From Siniperca chuatsi (lineage: Eukaryota > Chordata > Actinopteri > Centrarchiformes > Sinipercidae), in assembly GCF_020085105.1 (NCBI RefSeq), contig NC_058062.1, forward strand, positions 1,760,001 to 1,824,000: 64,000 bases of DNA, written 5' to 3'. Below, one piece after another: positions 23,262-53,350 of the stretch. The translations under genes were made by a program, and so were the position numbers. Numbering within the stretch: position 1 is the stretch's first letter; each line of letters opens with the position of its first letter. The notes under the pieces were generated by a model that did not search any database, was not told the DNA's origin, and saw only the letters and a list, made by a program, of their open reading frames with translations.

Positions 23262-23896
23262 CTCTCTTTCCTTCCTTTTGTTCTTTCTTTCTTTCTTTCT
23301 TTCTCTCTCTTTCTTTCCTTTTGTTCTTTCTTTCTTTCTTTCTTTCTCTCTCTTTCCTTCCTTTTGTTCTTTCTCTCTCTTTCCTTCCTTTTGTTCTTTC
23401 TTTCTTTCTTTCTCTCTCTTTCCTTCCTTTTGTTCTTTCTTTCTTTCTCTCTCTCTCTTTCCTTCCTTTTGTTCTTTCTTTCTTTTTCATTCTCTCTCTT
23501 TCCTTCCTTTTGTTCTTTCTCTCTCTTTCCTTCCTTTTGTTCTTTCTTTCTCTTTCATTCCTTTTGTTCTTTCTTTCTCTTTCCTTCCTTTTGTTCTTTC
23601 GTTCTTTCTTTATCTTTCCTTCCTTTCTTTCTTTCCTTATTTTCTTTCTTTCATCCTTTCTCTCTCTTTCTTCCTTATTTTCTTTTGTCCTTTCTTCCTT
23701 CTTTTCCTTCCTTCCCTCTTTTCTTTCTTCCTTGCTTACTTCCTTCTTCCTCATTTCTTTCCTTCCTTTCCTTCTTTCCTTCCTTCCCTTCCTTGCTTCC
23801 TTCTTTCCTTCCTTTTTCCTTATTTTCTTTCATAATTTTTTCTTTCTTCCTTCCTTCCTCTCTTTCTTTCTTTCTTCCTTATTTTCTTTTCTTCTT
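22918..23896. repeat. ~1-kb polypyrimidine TTTC/TTCC tract
   Basis: Nearly pure C+T on the plus strand, built of TTTC and TTCC words. A higher-order unit of about 35 bp (ctctctttccttccttttgt plus ttctttcttt) repeats roughly a dozen times between 23260 and 23610. The 330-residue frame across it is an artefact. Confidence 0.9.
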
Positions 23897-23899
23897 GTG

Positions 23900-24700
23900 A
23901 GGTGGGGTGAGGTGGGGGTGGGATGGTGGGGTTTCCTGAAGGTCCGGGACCAAAAGATATATAAGTAAAAAGTTTTGAGCAGCTTCTCAGAGCAGAGGGA
24001 CAAATGAGTCTGAAGGAGTAACAGTACTTTACTGTAAAAGTCAAACAACAGTTCAGAATCAAATGATGCTGGTTTTTAAATCAGTTTTAATAAGTCTGAG
24101 TGTTAATGTGGAGCAGCTGAACTGTATGGAGAAGAAGAACAAGACAACAGCTGTATTTAAAGTCGCTTTAAAAGGTGTAATTACACTTTAATCCGTTAAA
24201 TACATCAACATAGACGTCTGAGATGTTTCTAGATCTGTTAAATAATCGGAGTTAATCAGCCGAACCAATTAAAGGACAATGTTTTAAAGATCTGCTTTTA
24301 AAAACATGTTAATATTTACAGAATATCTGTGACCAGATTGGTGCATTTCTATCGTCCTGAAACTGTCCATCCTGTCAGTATTGATCACGCTGATCAAAAA
24401 CTGTTTCCGTCGTTTTGTGTCGTCACAGTTTCGGAGAGAGACCGGCTCTCGTGGCAAAATGTAAATTAATAAATGAATTCCTTAAACGCTGATTTCTCTC
24501 AGCTCCTCGTCTGGTAAAACTTCACGATGGCCTTTTAATGTTCTTTAATTTCAGTCATGAGACTTTGTCCATTTGAAGCTGGAGCCCGTCCTTTCATTCA
24601 GCACCTCCTCTGTCACTCACTGGCTCTGACTCTCACATCTAAAGAGGAGAAACACTCGTCTTCTCGCAGGTTTCATCTGCAGTAAACAAAACCTTTGCAG
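23900..24700. other. 3' flank of tlcd3b, no feature
   Basis: AT-rich sequence after the tlcd3b stop codon, read on the minus strand, probably including its 3'UTR. No repeat or gene is recognised. Confidence 0.4.
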
Positions 24701-33724
<9,024 letters not shown>

Positions 33725-33758
33725 GGCTCCTGAGTTCACCTGTGTGTGTGTGTATGTC

Positions 33759-33794
<36 letters not shown>

Positions 33795-34009
33795 CTCACA
33801 CACACTCTCTGGATGTGCTGCGAGTGTTAAATGAGGTCAGGTTTGTAGGAGCTCAGAGAGGAGGATCAGGAGGGAGGAGCCTCCTGCTGCCACCTGTCAG
33901 AGGTGTAGGAAGTACTCAGGTCCGTTACTGCAGTAAAAGCACTGACACACACTCTGTGAAACCCTCTGCTGCAGTGAAAGTGTGAGAGTGTGATCAGGAA
34001 AAAGCCCTT

Positions 34010-34450
34010 AAAGCATTAAAGCAGTGCAGCGTCCCTGTGGCTGCTGTGCTGTTATATATTCTATCATCAGGTTATTATTCCTCGTGCATTAATGTAAAGC
34101 AGGATGTTGCTGCTGCAGCTGGTGGAGCTGGAGCTCATGTTGAACCGGTTTGTATCGGACTGCAGCTGATGATGCTTTTCATTCTGGATCCATCTGCCGA
34201 TTCTTTTCTCCGTCGATCCGTCGATCGGTTTGGAAAACTGGTGAAAACGGTGAGAAACGCCGTCACGACGACCCAGAGCCCAAAGCGACGCCTTCAGCGT
34301 GTCGTCGTGTCCGACCGACAGTCCAAAGCTCGACGTTATTAACAAACATTACAGTTATTACAGTCGTTCAGAGGAAAAGCAGCAGATCTGCACATCTGAG
34401 GAGCTGCAGCCAGGAAGGGATTTACAGGAGAAACGACTCCAAACATCAAA
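34010..34450 (+). repeat. ~430-bp dispersed repeat, copy A
   Basis: Contains 'gtaaagcaggatgttgctgc', 'gcagctgatgatgcttttca' and 'gaaaacggtgagaaacgccg'. It is nearly identical to the inverted copy at 43560-44115, and part of it recurs at 36777-36995. The open frames through it are not conserved proteins. Confidence 0.75.
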
Positions 34451-34544
34451 ACAGCTGCTGATCGATTAATCGATTAATCGATTCAGCTGAACTCGTATAA
34501 ACTGTTGGGAGTTTCATTTATAGCGGCAAAAATCTGAATCTGAA

Positions 34545-34625
34545 TAGAAGGATGCTGAGGTTGGAGCTGCCAGGCAGGAGGTCTAGAGGAAGACCAAAGA
34601 GGAGATTTCTGGATGTAGTGAGAGA
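34545..34625 (+). mobile_element. LINE fragment (LPGRRSRGRPKRRFLDVVREL)
   Basis: The plus-strand frame gives RMLRLELPGRRSRGRPKRRF followed by LDVVREL. This basic stretch is typical of the C-terminal part of some LINE polyproteins. It abuts the oppositely oriented reverse-transcriptase fragment that follows. Confidence 0.5.
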
Positions 34626-35690
34626 GCTGGACACCCGCTGCAGAGCCCTCCGGTCCTGGCCGTGCACATCCCGTGCCAGTTTGTGATGTTTCCGGTCAGG
34701 ATGCTTTCTGTTGCTCCTCTGTAAAAGTTGACAAGAATCCGGCACGGGAATTTTGCCTTAAGCTTCCTTAAGAAATACAGCCGATGCTGAGCTTTCTTGA
34801 CCAGGGTGGAGATGTGAGAGGACCATGTCAGGTTCTCTGTGATGCTGATTTCCAGGAACCTGAAACTGTTCACCTGCTCCACCTCAGCTCCACTGATGTA
34901 GACAGGGGTGTGTGTCTTTGCCTCTTTTTCCTAAAATCAACGATCAGCTCCTTGGTTTTGCTGACGTTGAGCAGTAGGTTGTTCTCTGTGCACCTCTCTG
35001 CAAAAATGTTGATTTCCCCCCTTCCTGATATGAAGTTTCATCGTTGTTTATAATCCGGCCGATGATGGTGGTGTCATCCGCAAACTACACCACAGAGTGT
35101 CTCCGTGTCCGGGGGCTGCAGTCATGGGTGTAGAGCGTGAACAGGAGGGGGCTGAGCACACAGCTCTGGGGGGCTCCGGTGTTCAGCACTAGAGTGGAGG
35201 AGGTGTGACCGGCAATCTGAACTGTCTGGAGTCTGTTTGTGAGGAACTCCAATATCCAGTTGCAGAGTGTGGTACTCAAGCCCAGAGTGCTACGTTTTCC
35301 AGTCAGTTTCATGGGGGAGATTGTGTTGAATGCTGATCTGAAATCAACAAACAGCATTCTGATGTAGGTGGTGTTGTTCTCAAGGTGTGTGAAGACTGAG
35401 TGGAGGGCAGTGGAGATGGCATCCTATGTGGATCTGCTGGTTCTGAAAGCAAAGAGGTGAGGGTCCAGGCTGGCTGGGATGTTGTTTTTTATGTGCTGGA
35501 GAACCAGTTTCTCAAAGCACTTCATCGGAACGGGGGTGAGAGCCACAGGGCGGTAGTCGTTTAGACTAGACACTGCAGACCTTTTAGGTACAGGGACAAT
35601 GGTGGCTGTCTTGAAGCAGGTGGGAACAATCTCCTGTGACGGTGATGTTAAAAACGTATGATCATACTGACGCTCTACCACTAAGTAATA
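34625..35690 (-). mobile_element. Decayed LINE reverse-transcriptase fragment
   Basis: Minus-strand pieces in order are [82 protein letters not shown], then a C-terminal EQVNSFRFLEISITENLTW and STLVKKAQHRLYFLRKLKAK. These are successive reverse-transcriptase blocks of a jockey-superfamily (L2/CR1/Rex1-like) element. In-frame TAG stops fall after FRTSRST and directly before the catalytic FADD. There are also frameshifts near 35060 and 34650. No endonuclease domain is seen, so it is a 5'-truncated fossil. Confidence 0.85.
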
Positions 35691-36540
35691 TCTGTCAGCG
35701 ACACCTTTTGCTGTGCTGTTAGCCACTTAATAAAGACACGGATGTGATAACACCTCAAACCTTTTTATTCTGAGCTCTCTTTGTCATGTAAGAGCAAACT
35801 GTGCAACAATAAAGTTCCCTAAAAGTTTTCACCCCCCATTGAAGTTTTGTTCGATTGTTTTGCAACATTGAATAATTATTTTGTTAATGTTTCTTTTTAG
35901 ACAATGATCAACAGAAAAATACACTTTAATGTCAAAGTGAAACCAAAGTAAATACAGTGTTATCAAGGCACAAACACAGCAATAAAACTTATTACAATAT
36001 TCAAACAAAGTCACTCCTTTGACTTTGAGATGAATAAGGTCTAGAAAATGAAAATGAAAGCCAAAAAATATAAAAGTAACAATAATAATGATAAAAGAAC
36101 ATAAGATACATCAGACAAAGGCATAAAAAAACTACAATCCAGTTCCATAATAAGTGATCAAACTATCCTCCAGTTCCCTCTACATGTCTGGTACCCTGTA
36201 TAAATTATGTAAATCAAAAAGGAAATGTAAAAATAATAAAGTCCTATTTGATGATTAACATTTCTTTTAAAGAGCAAGATTCTCACACCAAAGCTCACAC
36301 TGTTAATTTATGGGATCTTTGTTTTTTGATGCACATTTAAAGATGTTATACTCAGAATCAAACTGTGTGGGTGGCAGCACATTTCACTTTCTGATTCTCT
36401 TTCGCTTTGAACATCTGCATCCAGGTTTATGGCTTTATTATCTATTGTTTGAATTTGCGGAAGTAGTAAATCAGGTCGACACGTTAACGTGTCCGACACT
36501 TTGGTTTATGACCAAACACCTGCAGAGCTGCTGACATGAT
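35690..36540. other. AT-rich intergenic stretch
   Basis: Contains a 'gttttgttcgattgttttgc' block near 35845 that resembles a common teleost repeat end. No gene is recognised. Confidence 0.35.
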
Positions 36541-36544
36541 GTTG

Positions 36545-36780
36545 TTTGAATGTAGCTACGTACATTTACTCAAGTACTGTACTTAAGTACAAATCTGAGG
36601 TACTTTTACTTTACTCAAGGCTTTGTTTTCACGCCACTTTCTCCTTCTGCTCTCCTACATCTCTCTTTTTCACTTCACTGCATTTATCTGACAGCTTTAG
36701 TTACTTTACAAATCAAGATTTTTGCTACAAAACATATGAGGAGTTTATAAAATATGTTTTGTTATAAATTAAACTAATGT
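36545..36780. repeat. Dispersed 'aagtacttttac' repeat copy
   Basis: 'acatttactcaagtactgta' and 'gcatttatctgacagcttta' are shared with the other copies. It is followed directly by copy B of the ~430-bp repeat. Confidence 0.6.
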
Positions 36781-36995
36781 AAAGCAGGATGTTGCTGCTG
36801 CAGCTGGTGGAGCTGGAGCTCATGTTGAACCGGTTTGTATCGGACTGCAGCTGATGATGCTTTTCATTCTGGATCCATCTGCCCATTCTTTTCTCCGTCG
36901 ATCCATCGATCGGTTTGGAAAACTGGTGAAAACGGTGAGAAACGCCGTCACGACGACCCAGAGCCCAAAGCGACGCCTGCAGCCAGGAAGGGATT
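36777..36995 (+). repeat. ~430-bp dispersed repeat, copy B (partial)
   Basis: Matches 34098-34290 closely from 'gtaaagcaggatgttgctgc' through 'cccaaagcgacgcct', then diverges. Confidence 0.75.
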
Positions 36996-36999
36996 TAAC

Positions 37000-37450
37000 T
37001 TCTAACAAAAAAAATCTGATTTTCTTTTGTTTTGTAGCAAAAATCTGAATCTGTAAAGTAACTGAAGCCGTCAGATAAATGCAGTGAAGTAAAAAGTCCA
37101 ACATTTCCCTCTGAGACGTTGGAGTGGACGCAGAAAGCGGCAGAAAATACAAATATCAGTTAATGTACCACTGACACCTTGTTAATATAATCTCATGAGG
37201 GTCTCGCTACTGGTTTTACACGAAAAACGACTTCTACCATCAAACTAGCTGCTGATTAATTTTCTGTCAGTCGACTAATCCATTAATCGACTTTTACATT
37301 TTTATGTTTTGTGCAAAAATCTGAATCTATAAAGTAACTGAAGCCGTCAGATAAATGCAGTGAAGTAAAAAGTCCAACATTTCCCTCTGAGACGAGACGG
37401 AGTGGACGCAGAAGGCGACAACAAAACTAAATCTAAGTAAAAGTATATTA
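37000..37450 (-). repeat. Two tandem pieces of 'aagtacttttac' family
   Basis: The segment 'aaagtaactgaagccgtcag' to 'catttccctctgagacg' occurs twice, near 37055-37120 and 37330-37395. Confidence 0.6.
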
Positions 37451-37464
37451 CTCATATTTGTAGC

Positions 37465-37645
37465 GGACTGCAGTCCTGCCGATGAGTGCGCCGAGGTGCC
37501 CTGGAGCAAGGCCCTTAACCCCGACCGCTCCGTGGCCAGCAGGTCAGCCTGGTCGTCCCGGTCCAGGTGTGAACGTGTACCTGTGTGAATGTGATCGGGG
37601 CCAAAGAGAAGCTTCCTCTCCGTGAAACTTCCCCGAATAAATAAA
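37465..37645 (+). repeat. Teleost interspersed repeat (gagcaaggcccttaacc)
   Basis: 'gtgccctggagcaaggccct' followed by 'taaccccgaccgctccg' and 'gtgtgaatgtgatcgggg' is a widespread SINE-like fish repeat. The class is from memory of similar sequences. Confidence 0.5.
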
Positions 37646-37649
37646 ATAA

Positions 37650-39440
37650 TAATATATAATAAATGAAAAAAAAATACAAGTGGCCGTGTTCGGTTTCAGA
37701 AAGTCACAGAAATTTAACAAATGTGGAGAATAAATTAATCATGAAATCAATGTTTTTATCTATAATTAGTCCCAAATCTCAGATTCTTCCAGGAAACTTT
37801 CTAAGAAATTATTAGGACATTACAGAAATATTAATTACCAAAATTAACTTTTTATTTCAACTCTGTCATCAAACCACTTACCTGGATTTATTATTGTTAA
37901 ACATATATTTAGATTTCTGCTGATTTATCCAGCTACCAATTATTTTTCAAGTCATTTTATTATGAAATTGCTTAAAATTGAATTATATTTCTTAACTTTT
38001 CTGAAGGAATGGGCCGGACAGACTTTAAAATCCGGCTCTGACACTCAGAGGGATCGGTGAGACCGGATCGCTCTCCGGAAACCTGCGAAGAAACTTTGCG
38101 ACTTCGAGATGTAGAAGTGAAGAAACTTATGTAAGTCACAGGCTTTGCTTTCACAGCTGAACGCAGAGTTTTTTAATCTACAACCACAAACTTTTTTCAC
38201 AGATTGGGAAAGAGTTATTTACACCCTGCGACATCATGCCCAAACAAGAATCTCGTTGGCGCTTCGAAGTAAAGATGGAGAGAAAAGACTTCTGAACGTG
38301 GCAGAGGAATATTATCCAGTGTCCATTTATTTTTATTTATCATTCACTACTTTAACTCTAAACATTTTTTTTTTTTTTTTAAGAAATTCAAGTATTTGTT
38401 GGGAACACAAGTCAAAAAAAACAAAAAAACCAAAAACTTTTTGCTAAAACTGAGACAAAAACATCTGTTTAAAACATCAGTTTCATATTTAGAATAATAA
38501 AAACATCAAGTTTCTTTTCATAGAAGAAAAACGAGTCTAACGTCTAAAGATGACCGGCCGTCCGTCCCGTCTTCAACGCCTGCCGGCTGATCTGTGAACG
38601 GACGAGCGCTGAAGCGGAGGCTCTGAACGCGCTCGTCAGCTGATCTGCGAACAGCGTGCAGGGAGGGAAAAAGACCGAACACAGGTCACCGGTTTAAAAC
38701 CTGCTCCTCGCCTGGAAGCATCTCTACTAAACACAACAACAGAAAAGAAACAAAGAAAATTAAAAGTCCAAAAGGGAAAAGTTTTGACTCATTGTTTCCT
38801 AAATTAGTAAAAATTTGAGCTTCAAATTAACAATCGTTGCCTCAAATTACTTCTTTCCGCGCTGAGTTTATGCCGTAGCTTCGATTTAATGTTTGTTTAT
38901 TCACTTTAGAGTCGAAACAGTCGAAAGATGGAAAGCCAGTCGGCGTTTTTCAAGCAGAAACGGTCTGTAGCTGCAGCTCCTGCGACGTGACGACTCGCTG
39001 CTTTTCTTTTTAAGGGATTTCTCAGACTTTCGCAGAAACCTCGTCTCGCAGCAGTTTACGTTTGTATGCGTCGCGCTGTGGAAGAAAGCTAACGGCAGCT
39101 GGATCTTTACAACATAACGGCAAAACGTTTCGCCAGTTCTGTTGTGCGATAAGCTGCTCGCAGCGACCGGAGCACGGCTCACGTTTTTACGGTGAAGCTT
39201 TGGGCGAGACGACGCGTTTACTTTGAAACACAGTCGCTCTCTAAACTTCACCAAAGTGCTTCTGTCGCCGAAATCTAACCACGGAGAAATGAAAACAATC
39301 AGCAGCGCATGAACGGAATTTCTAGGAGACATCGTGAGGTTTTTTTTTTTGGAGATAAAAAACGATTATGAAAATTAGTTGCAGGTCCTAATTATTTTTT
39401 TAAACGCCAAATTCATCCTGTGATGTCCAAGTTCAGTTGG
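37650..39440. other. Intergenic, no gene recognised
   Basis: The first half is AT-rich. Positions 38550-38720 and 38880-39300 are more GC-rich, but no open frame there resembles a known protein. Parts may belong to a long nlk 3'UTR, which cannot be decided from sequence. Confidence 0.35.
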
Positions 39441-39456
39441 AGCGTTTAGGGAATAA

Positions 39457-39935
39457 AAGAAGAAGAAGAAGACGAAGGAAGAAGAAGAAGAAGGAAGAAG
39501 AAGAAGAAGAAGAAGAAGAAGAAGAAGAAGAAGGAAGAAGACGAATGAAGAAGAAGAAGACGAATGAAGAAGAAGAAGACGAAGGAAGAAGACGAAGAAG
39601 GAAGAAGACGAAGAAGAAGAAGAAGAAGACGAAGAAGAAGAAGAAGAAGAAGAAGAAGAAGAAGAAGACGAAGGAAGAAGACGAAGGAAGAAGCGAAGGA
39701 AGAAGAAGAAGAAGAAGAAGGAAGAAGAAGAAGAAGACGAAGAAGAAGAAGAAGAAGACGAAGGAAGAAGAAGAAGAAGACGAAGAAGAAGAAGAAGAAG
39801 AAGAAGGAAGAAGAAGAAGGAAGAAGAAGAAGAGAAGAAGGAAGAAGAAGAAGAAGAAGAAGAAGAAGAAGAAGGAAGAAGACGAAGAATGAAGAAGAAG
39901 ACGAATGAAGAAGACGAAGAAGAAGAAGAGAATAT
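39457..39935. repeat. ~480-bp purine tract (GAA/GGAAGAA/GACGAA)n
   Basis: Almost pure A+G on the plus strand with regular GAC and GGAAG interruptions. Long frames of Lys/Glu/Arg (plus) or Ser/Phe/Leu (minus) are artefacts. Confidence 0.95.
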
Positions 39936-39939
39936 TACC

Positions 39940-42900
39940 GTTAATTTAAGCAAACTGATTCAGCAATTTGAGGGAGTGAAGTTGTAATTTGAGGTCACAG
40001 TTTACACCGACGCGTTTATTTCAGGTAGCGGCGTTTGAGTCACGTGATCAGAATGAAGCGCCGCTGCTAAAGGAACGCGTCCGTGCCGGCGGCGTGCGCA
40101 GCCTCTCTGGGTTTTTTTGAGGAACAATTATCAAAACGTTCTCCGGACTTTTGGCTTCCTAAAAATCTAATTAGATCACAACAAACAAAAACAAAAACTT
40201 CTAATAAAATCACTTCCTAAGATGAATTAAATAAAATGACCACAAAATGTACGTTTTCGTCGTCGTCGACAAACTCAACCATTGCACAGCATTCAAACCC
40301 AAACGCTCTCCATGGGATAATAAATATACACATGCAGATATACAAGTCAGGCCGCCAGAGACTCGCTGTGTTCCTGTAGAGGAGGAGCTGAGGTTTCAGG
40401 GGTTCAGGAAACTGTGAGGGATCAACGAGGACGCTCGGGGGCCCGGAGGCTCGGGGGCCCCGCCTGCTGGAGGTTCAGGACGTGCACAAGAAAAAACTAT
40501 TCATCTGAGAACGTTTTGACCGCAGCTTCTCACCATTTAAACAAAACACACATGATCCAGGAACTGAGGAGCCACAGGAACTGAACCAGGAAGTAACGGC
40601 TCCTTCAGTGTGTTCTCATGAGGTTTAAATAAACTGAACCAAAACAGCCGGGTTAGAGACGAACTGCTGTGATGTTTGAATGCCGAGGTGGCCGGCCGTC
40701 ACGCTGTCTGAGTTGTTGCAGAGCGTCCGGCGCCGTCTCATCGTTAAAGTTCCTGAGATCCTAAAAAAAAAAAAAAAAAAAAAAAAAAAGGTTCCTGGAA
40801 AAGTTCCCGCAGTCAAAAAGGGATCGAATGTCTCGGGGCCACCAGAAGCCAGACGACCATACTGATGGTTTTACACGTTTGACTGTCTTGTACACTTTCA
40901 TTTCCCCCCACACATCAGCTGGCAGACTAAACCCTCTGCAGAGTTCTGCTGTGGGTGCAGGTTTGTATTGAACTGACGCAGCGTCAGGACCACGAGGAGG
41001 AATCCATCTCTCCGAGCGCCCTTCGAGTTTTTGCATCAAGTTAAGGCAAATGACAATCTGGGCTACAATTTCCATATTAGAAAAATTCAGTTGGTAGAAA
41101 GTCAGAGCGTCTTTGAACGCACCACTGTGGAGAGCAGCGTCCGGGCCCAGCGGCTCCAACAATTAGTCCATTCATTGATTCGTCAATGGACAGAAAATTA
41201 ATCGGCAACAACTTTGATAAGGTGTTAACGGTTTACGTTAAATCTGAACTTTGTCTTGTAGTGAACTGAATGTGTGTTTGGGGGGTTTGGGGGGTTTTTG
41301 GACTGCTGGCCAGATAAAAACGAGAGATTTGAAGGAATGGGAACATTTTATAGACCAAACAATTAACTGATAATGAAAACATTCATTAGTTGACTGTGAT
41401 GGATTATCAATTAACGGGAAGTCCTTCGTCACTGAGCTGAAAGCAAACAGCAGATGATTTGGTGAACTGGAGGAAAGGTGACAAAATCTGTTGTTAAAAC
41501 AGGCAAAACCAGCAAAACCAGCAGTACGGTCGCGTCGGGCTTCACTGCGGAAATGAACCCAGACTTCATTTTGTCGCCCGCGGCGGCCACGACATCATCC
41601 GTCAGTTTGACGTCACAGGACAAAAATAACAGAATTCACATCACGAGAGAGTCGACGCTCTTCCACGAAACGTCAGACTTCTCGCGGCGTCGCATCGGAT
41701 ACTGTTCTTCACCTCTTTCCGTCCTGATAATCCAAACCAGGATCAATACTGGTGCCTCCTCGTGTGGCTTTGTACAATTCATAGTCTATAACGGGACACC
41801 TGAGCCTTAAACTAAAAACAACAAACCAAAAGAGAAAAAGAAAAAACAGCAGCATTTCACCGACAACATCCCTCTCTCAAAACCTCACACTGACTCTGAA
41901 GGGCGGGCGAGAGACGCGGGGCGAGCGCGAGGTAAAACAAGTCTGAATCCGGAGGAATGACGAGGGTTTCACTTTACAGATACGCACACATCAGTTCTTT
42001 TTTCTTTTTTTTTTTGTCTTTCCAGGGTTTGAGGTAACCAGGACCGCCACAGACGTGCGCGCGGGGCGGCGGGCGAGGGCTGCAAACAAAAACACACTCT
42101 TCAACAAACACTCAATAAATTAAGGAAAAAAACAAAACTAAACACCATCTGTTCCTCTTCCTCTCTCCGCTGGTGGGACACAACGGCGAGGAAGTCAGCA
42201 GGAAAAGCAAAATGTCCACGTGGCGTTACGGTAAAACACGTCGAGATGGGAAAAAGCAGTCAATGACCGTTTTGAAAAATAAAATTTTTTTACTCAAAAC
42301 ACTTAAAGTCACAACTTCCTGTCATAATTTTCAAAAATAATAATAATAATTTGCGATCCAACAGTCTGCTGACATCAGACTTTAGAAACAACTGCGGGGA
42401 ATGACTTCCTGCTCCGTTCAGCTTTGTATCCTGATTAAACTCTCGCTGAATGTGGCAGGTTTCTAAACTAAAACAAAAGAAGAAGAAGAAGAAGAAGAAG
42501 AAGAAGAAGAAGAAGAAGAGGTCACGGTGGTCAAACAGTGCCGATCCAGGACCAAAACAACTCGGCGGGAGGAAAAGACAACGACGAAGCTAACGGCGCG
42601 CGGGGAACCAGCGGGGGAACGGTGGTTAAAACCTGCTACATCTGTTAGATTGCATTATTATCGCCGCGTCGACGCACGAAGACGCCGCGCGGACGAAAAC
42701 ACAGTGAGTGATGTGTTCAAATGCAGTTAAAAAAAAACATAAAGAGAAAACCTTGGAGGTGTTTGGCGGTTAGCGGCGTCATGTCATTTGGCGGGTTATA
42801 ACGTCACGTTTGGGGAGCTTGTGACACACCGATCCCGTGCGTGGTCGAACAGCAAGCGTCCCAAAATCCGGATTAAATTAAACCATATTGCACAGGGCTG

Positions 42901-43350
42901 GAATGACTTCAAAAATCTAAGCAACACGTCTACCAAACAATTAAAACCGTTATGTCTTAATGTCTCTAACAACGATGGAAAATCCAATGAAGTACCGAGT
43001 TCAGTTACTTTCCTCTCTCTTATTCCTCAGAGACTTCAGCAGCATGTTGTTTTAATTCAGCACCGAAAACGCCTCGAGCATCAGCTGTTTGGGTCGTTTA
43101 AAAAAAAAAAAAAAAATGAAGCAGTAGTTTTCATATTCTGGAAACTTCGCAGATTTGAAGGGGAAAAAACAGCGAGGTGTTCAAGAGGAGCTCGGGTGGG
43201 TCGGCTGTTTCCCCGCCTCGTCTCGCCGGGTGAACAGAAAGAAAAAAGAAAAAGGAAAGACCCAAATTCTTCGGTATTTTCAGATGCCACGGCCAATGAA
43301 ATCCTTCCTCAAACTGCTGTCGCTCCTCAGGAAGAGGAGGAGGAGGAGCG
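39940..43350. other. Intergenic or nlk 3'UTR, no second gene seen
   Basis: Contains a poly(A) run at 40761-40789, a 'gctgcaacgatta'-family copy at 41165-41420 and an (AAG)n run at 42478-42520. The block 41880-42720 is fairly GC-rich with several CpGs. I see no exon that fits a known protein. The 225-residue plus-strand frame at 42788-43465 has no recognisable content and overlaps the nlk last exon on the other strand. Confidence 0.35.
41165..41420 (-). repeat. Dispersed AT-rich repeat (gctgcaacgatta family)
   Basis: 'attagtccattcattgattc' lies at one end and 'gataatgaaaacattcatta' at the other, with the core 'tttttggactgctggccaga'. Confidence 0.55.
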
Positions 43351-43351
43351 T

Positions 43352-52074
<8,723 letters not shown>

Positions 52075-53350
52075 CCTCCTTCTCACCAAAAACCCCCGTA
52101 ACAGTCCGCTTCGTGCGCCCCCCAAAGCTGCTGCTGCCGCCCGGCTAGGCTCGCAGGAAACGCAGCCCCCCGCTCCGCATGATCCGTTAGTTTCCTGCGT
52201 GTGCAAACGGGGAAGGCTGAGCTGGAGGTGTAGCGTTAACGCCGCCGATGTAAACAAGCGAGCTCGATGCCAAGATGAAGAAAAGGCAGAGCTACTGTGT
52301 TAACGCTGCAGCCGGAGCCAGGCTAATTTATTTAGCTAGCTAACACACACACATTAAAAGTCTGAAGCAAGTCGAGTTCAAGCACAGCTAAATTCATGAA
52401 ACACATCCTGGATGCGGCGTGACAGCTAACGCACGAATCAACGATTCGTACACTTTAATCCGCGTTTGCTCGTAGCAAGCTGCACTTACCTGGTTAACGT
52501 TAGTGAAGCTGCTCGGTTAACTTAGCTAACAGCATCCAGCTAGCTAGCTAGTTAGCTAACTAGCTAACGATGGCCGGCGGCGACTCCAAAATGTGACCAA
52601 ATTAAAAACGTTCAGCCCGACGCTAACCTCTGCCGCGCAATCTGCAGAGTAATTCTCACTCACACAAGCATGAACGTTATTGCCTTTTACGTTGGAAATG
52701 ACAGATTAAAGAAAAATCCTCTGCCGTCGGGCAACCAGCTAGCTATCGTGCTAACCAGCTGTTTCGGCTAATAGGTCGACCCGATGATGTCTATGGCCCA
52801 CATAACTATCACTGGCCGGGGTACAGTGACCTACATATTACAGAAAGAAAGCAGTCCCCCTGATAACGTAATCTAACCAACGTACAAACCAAGCTCGGTC
52901 AAATCAAAGATGTCATGGCACGAAAACGAATGTCAAAAAGGCGGAAAAAACACCGAGTTAGTCGCTCGTCGCTGGAGCTCCGGGAGCTAGCCGTTAGCTA
53001 GCTCTGTGATGTAGCCGACCAGCTAGCCGCAGCTAGCTTCTGACCGCTCGCTAGCTGGCCATCGCGTCGTAATATCCACTGAACACGCGTCCCATTAAGG
53101 CAGTTTCTTGTGTTTTCTGGATGAACGAGTCTCATCCAGGAGGCCCTCGGTGTTATTTTTATTATTATTTTTTTTAAACAAGCTGGATTTCTGGCCGCTT
53201 TCCCCCCAGCGACAGCTAACTGGCTAGCTTGCCGAGTAGGAGGAGCCGGTAAAGCCGGGTGGGGGAGGGTCGCTGTAAACAATGCTAACTTAGCTTCTGG
53301 TGGCTTCAGACTGCCACCTGAGAAAATCGTGCACAATCAGCAAGGGTCCC
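52075..53350 (-). promoter_or_regulatory. nlk upstream region, CpG-containing
   Basis: The start codon context is GGAGGATGG. The reading frame stays open upstream to 52257 but without NLK similarity, so this is 5'UTR. The block is CpG-containing and interrupted by runs of GCTA/TAGC words at 52335-52345, 52535-52570 and 53000-53060. No TATA box is obvious. The exact start site cannot be read. Confidence 0.35.

Noticed and set aside
22976-23968. 330-residue Ser/Phe/Leu open frame
   Set aside because: It is a translation of the TTTC/TTCC repeat. All three frames are open for the same reason.
39375-39953. Poly-Lys/Glu/Arg and poly-Ser frames of 100-190 residues
   Set aside because: Translations of the GAA-type simple repeat.
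52075-52257. N-terminal extension of NLK to an upstream start
   Set aside because: The frame is open, but it lacks NLK similarity. The ATG at 52074 has a good context and begins the family-like MAFHG sequence.
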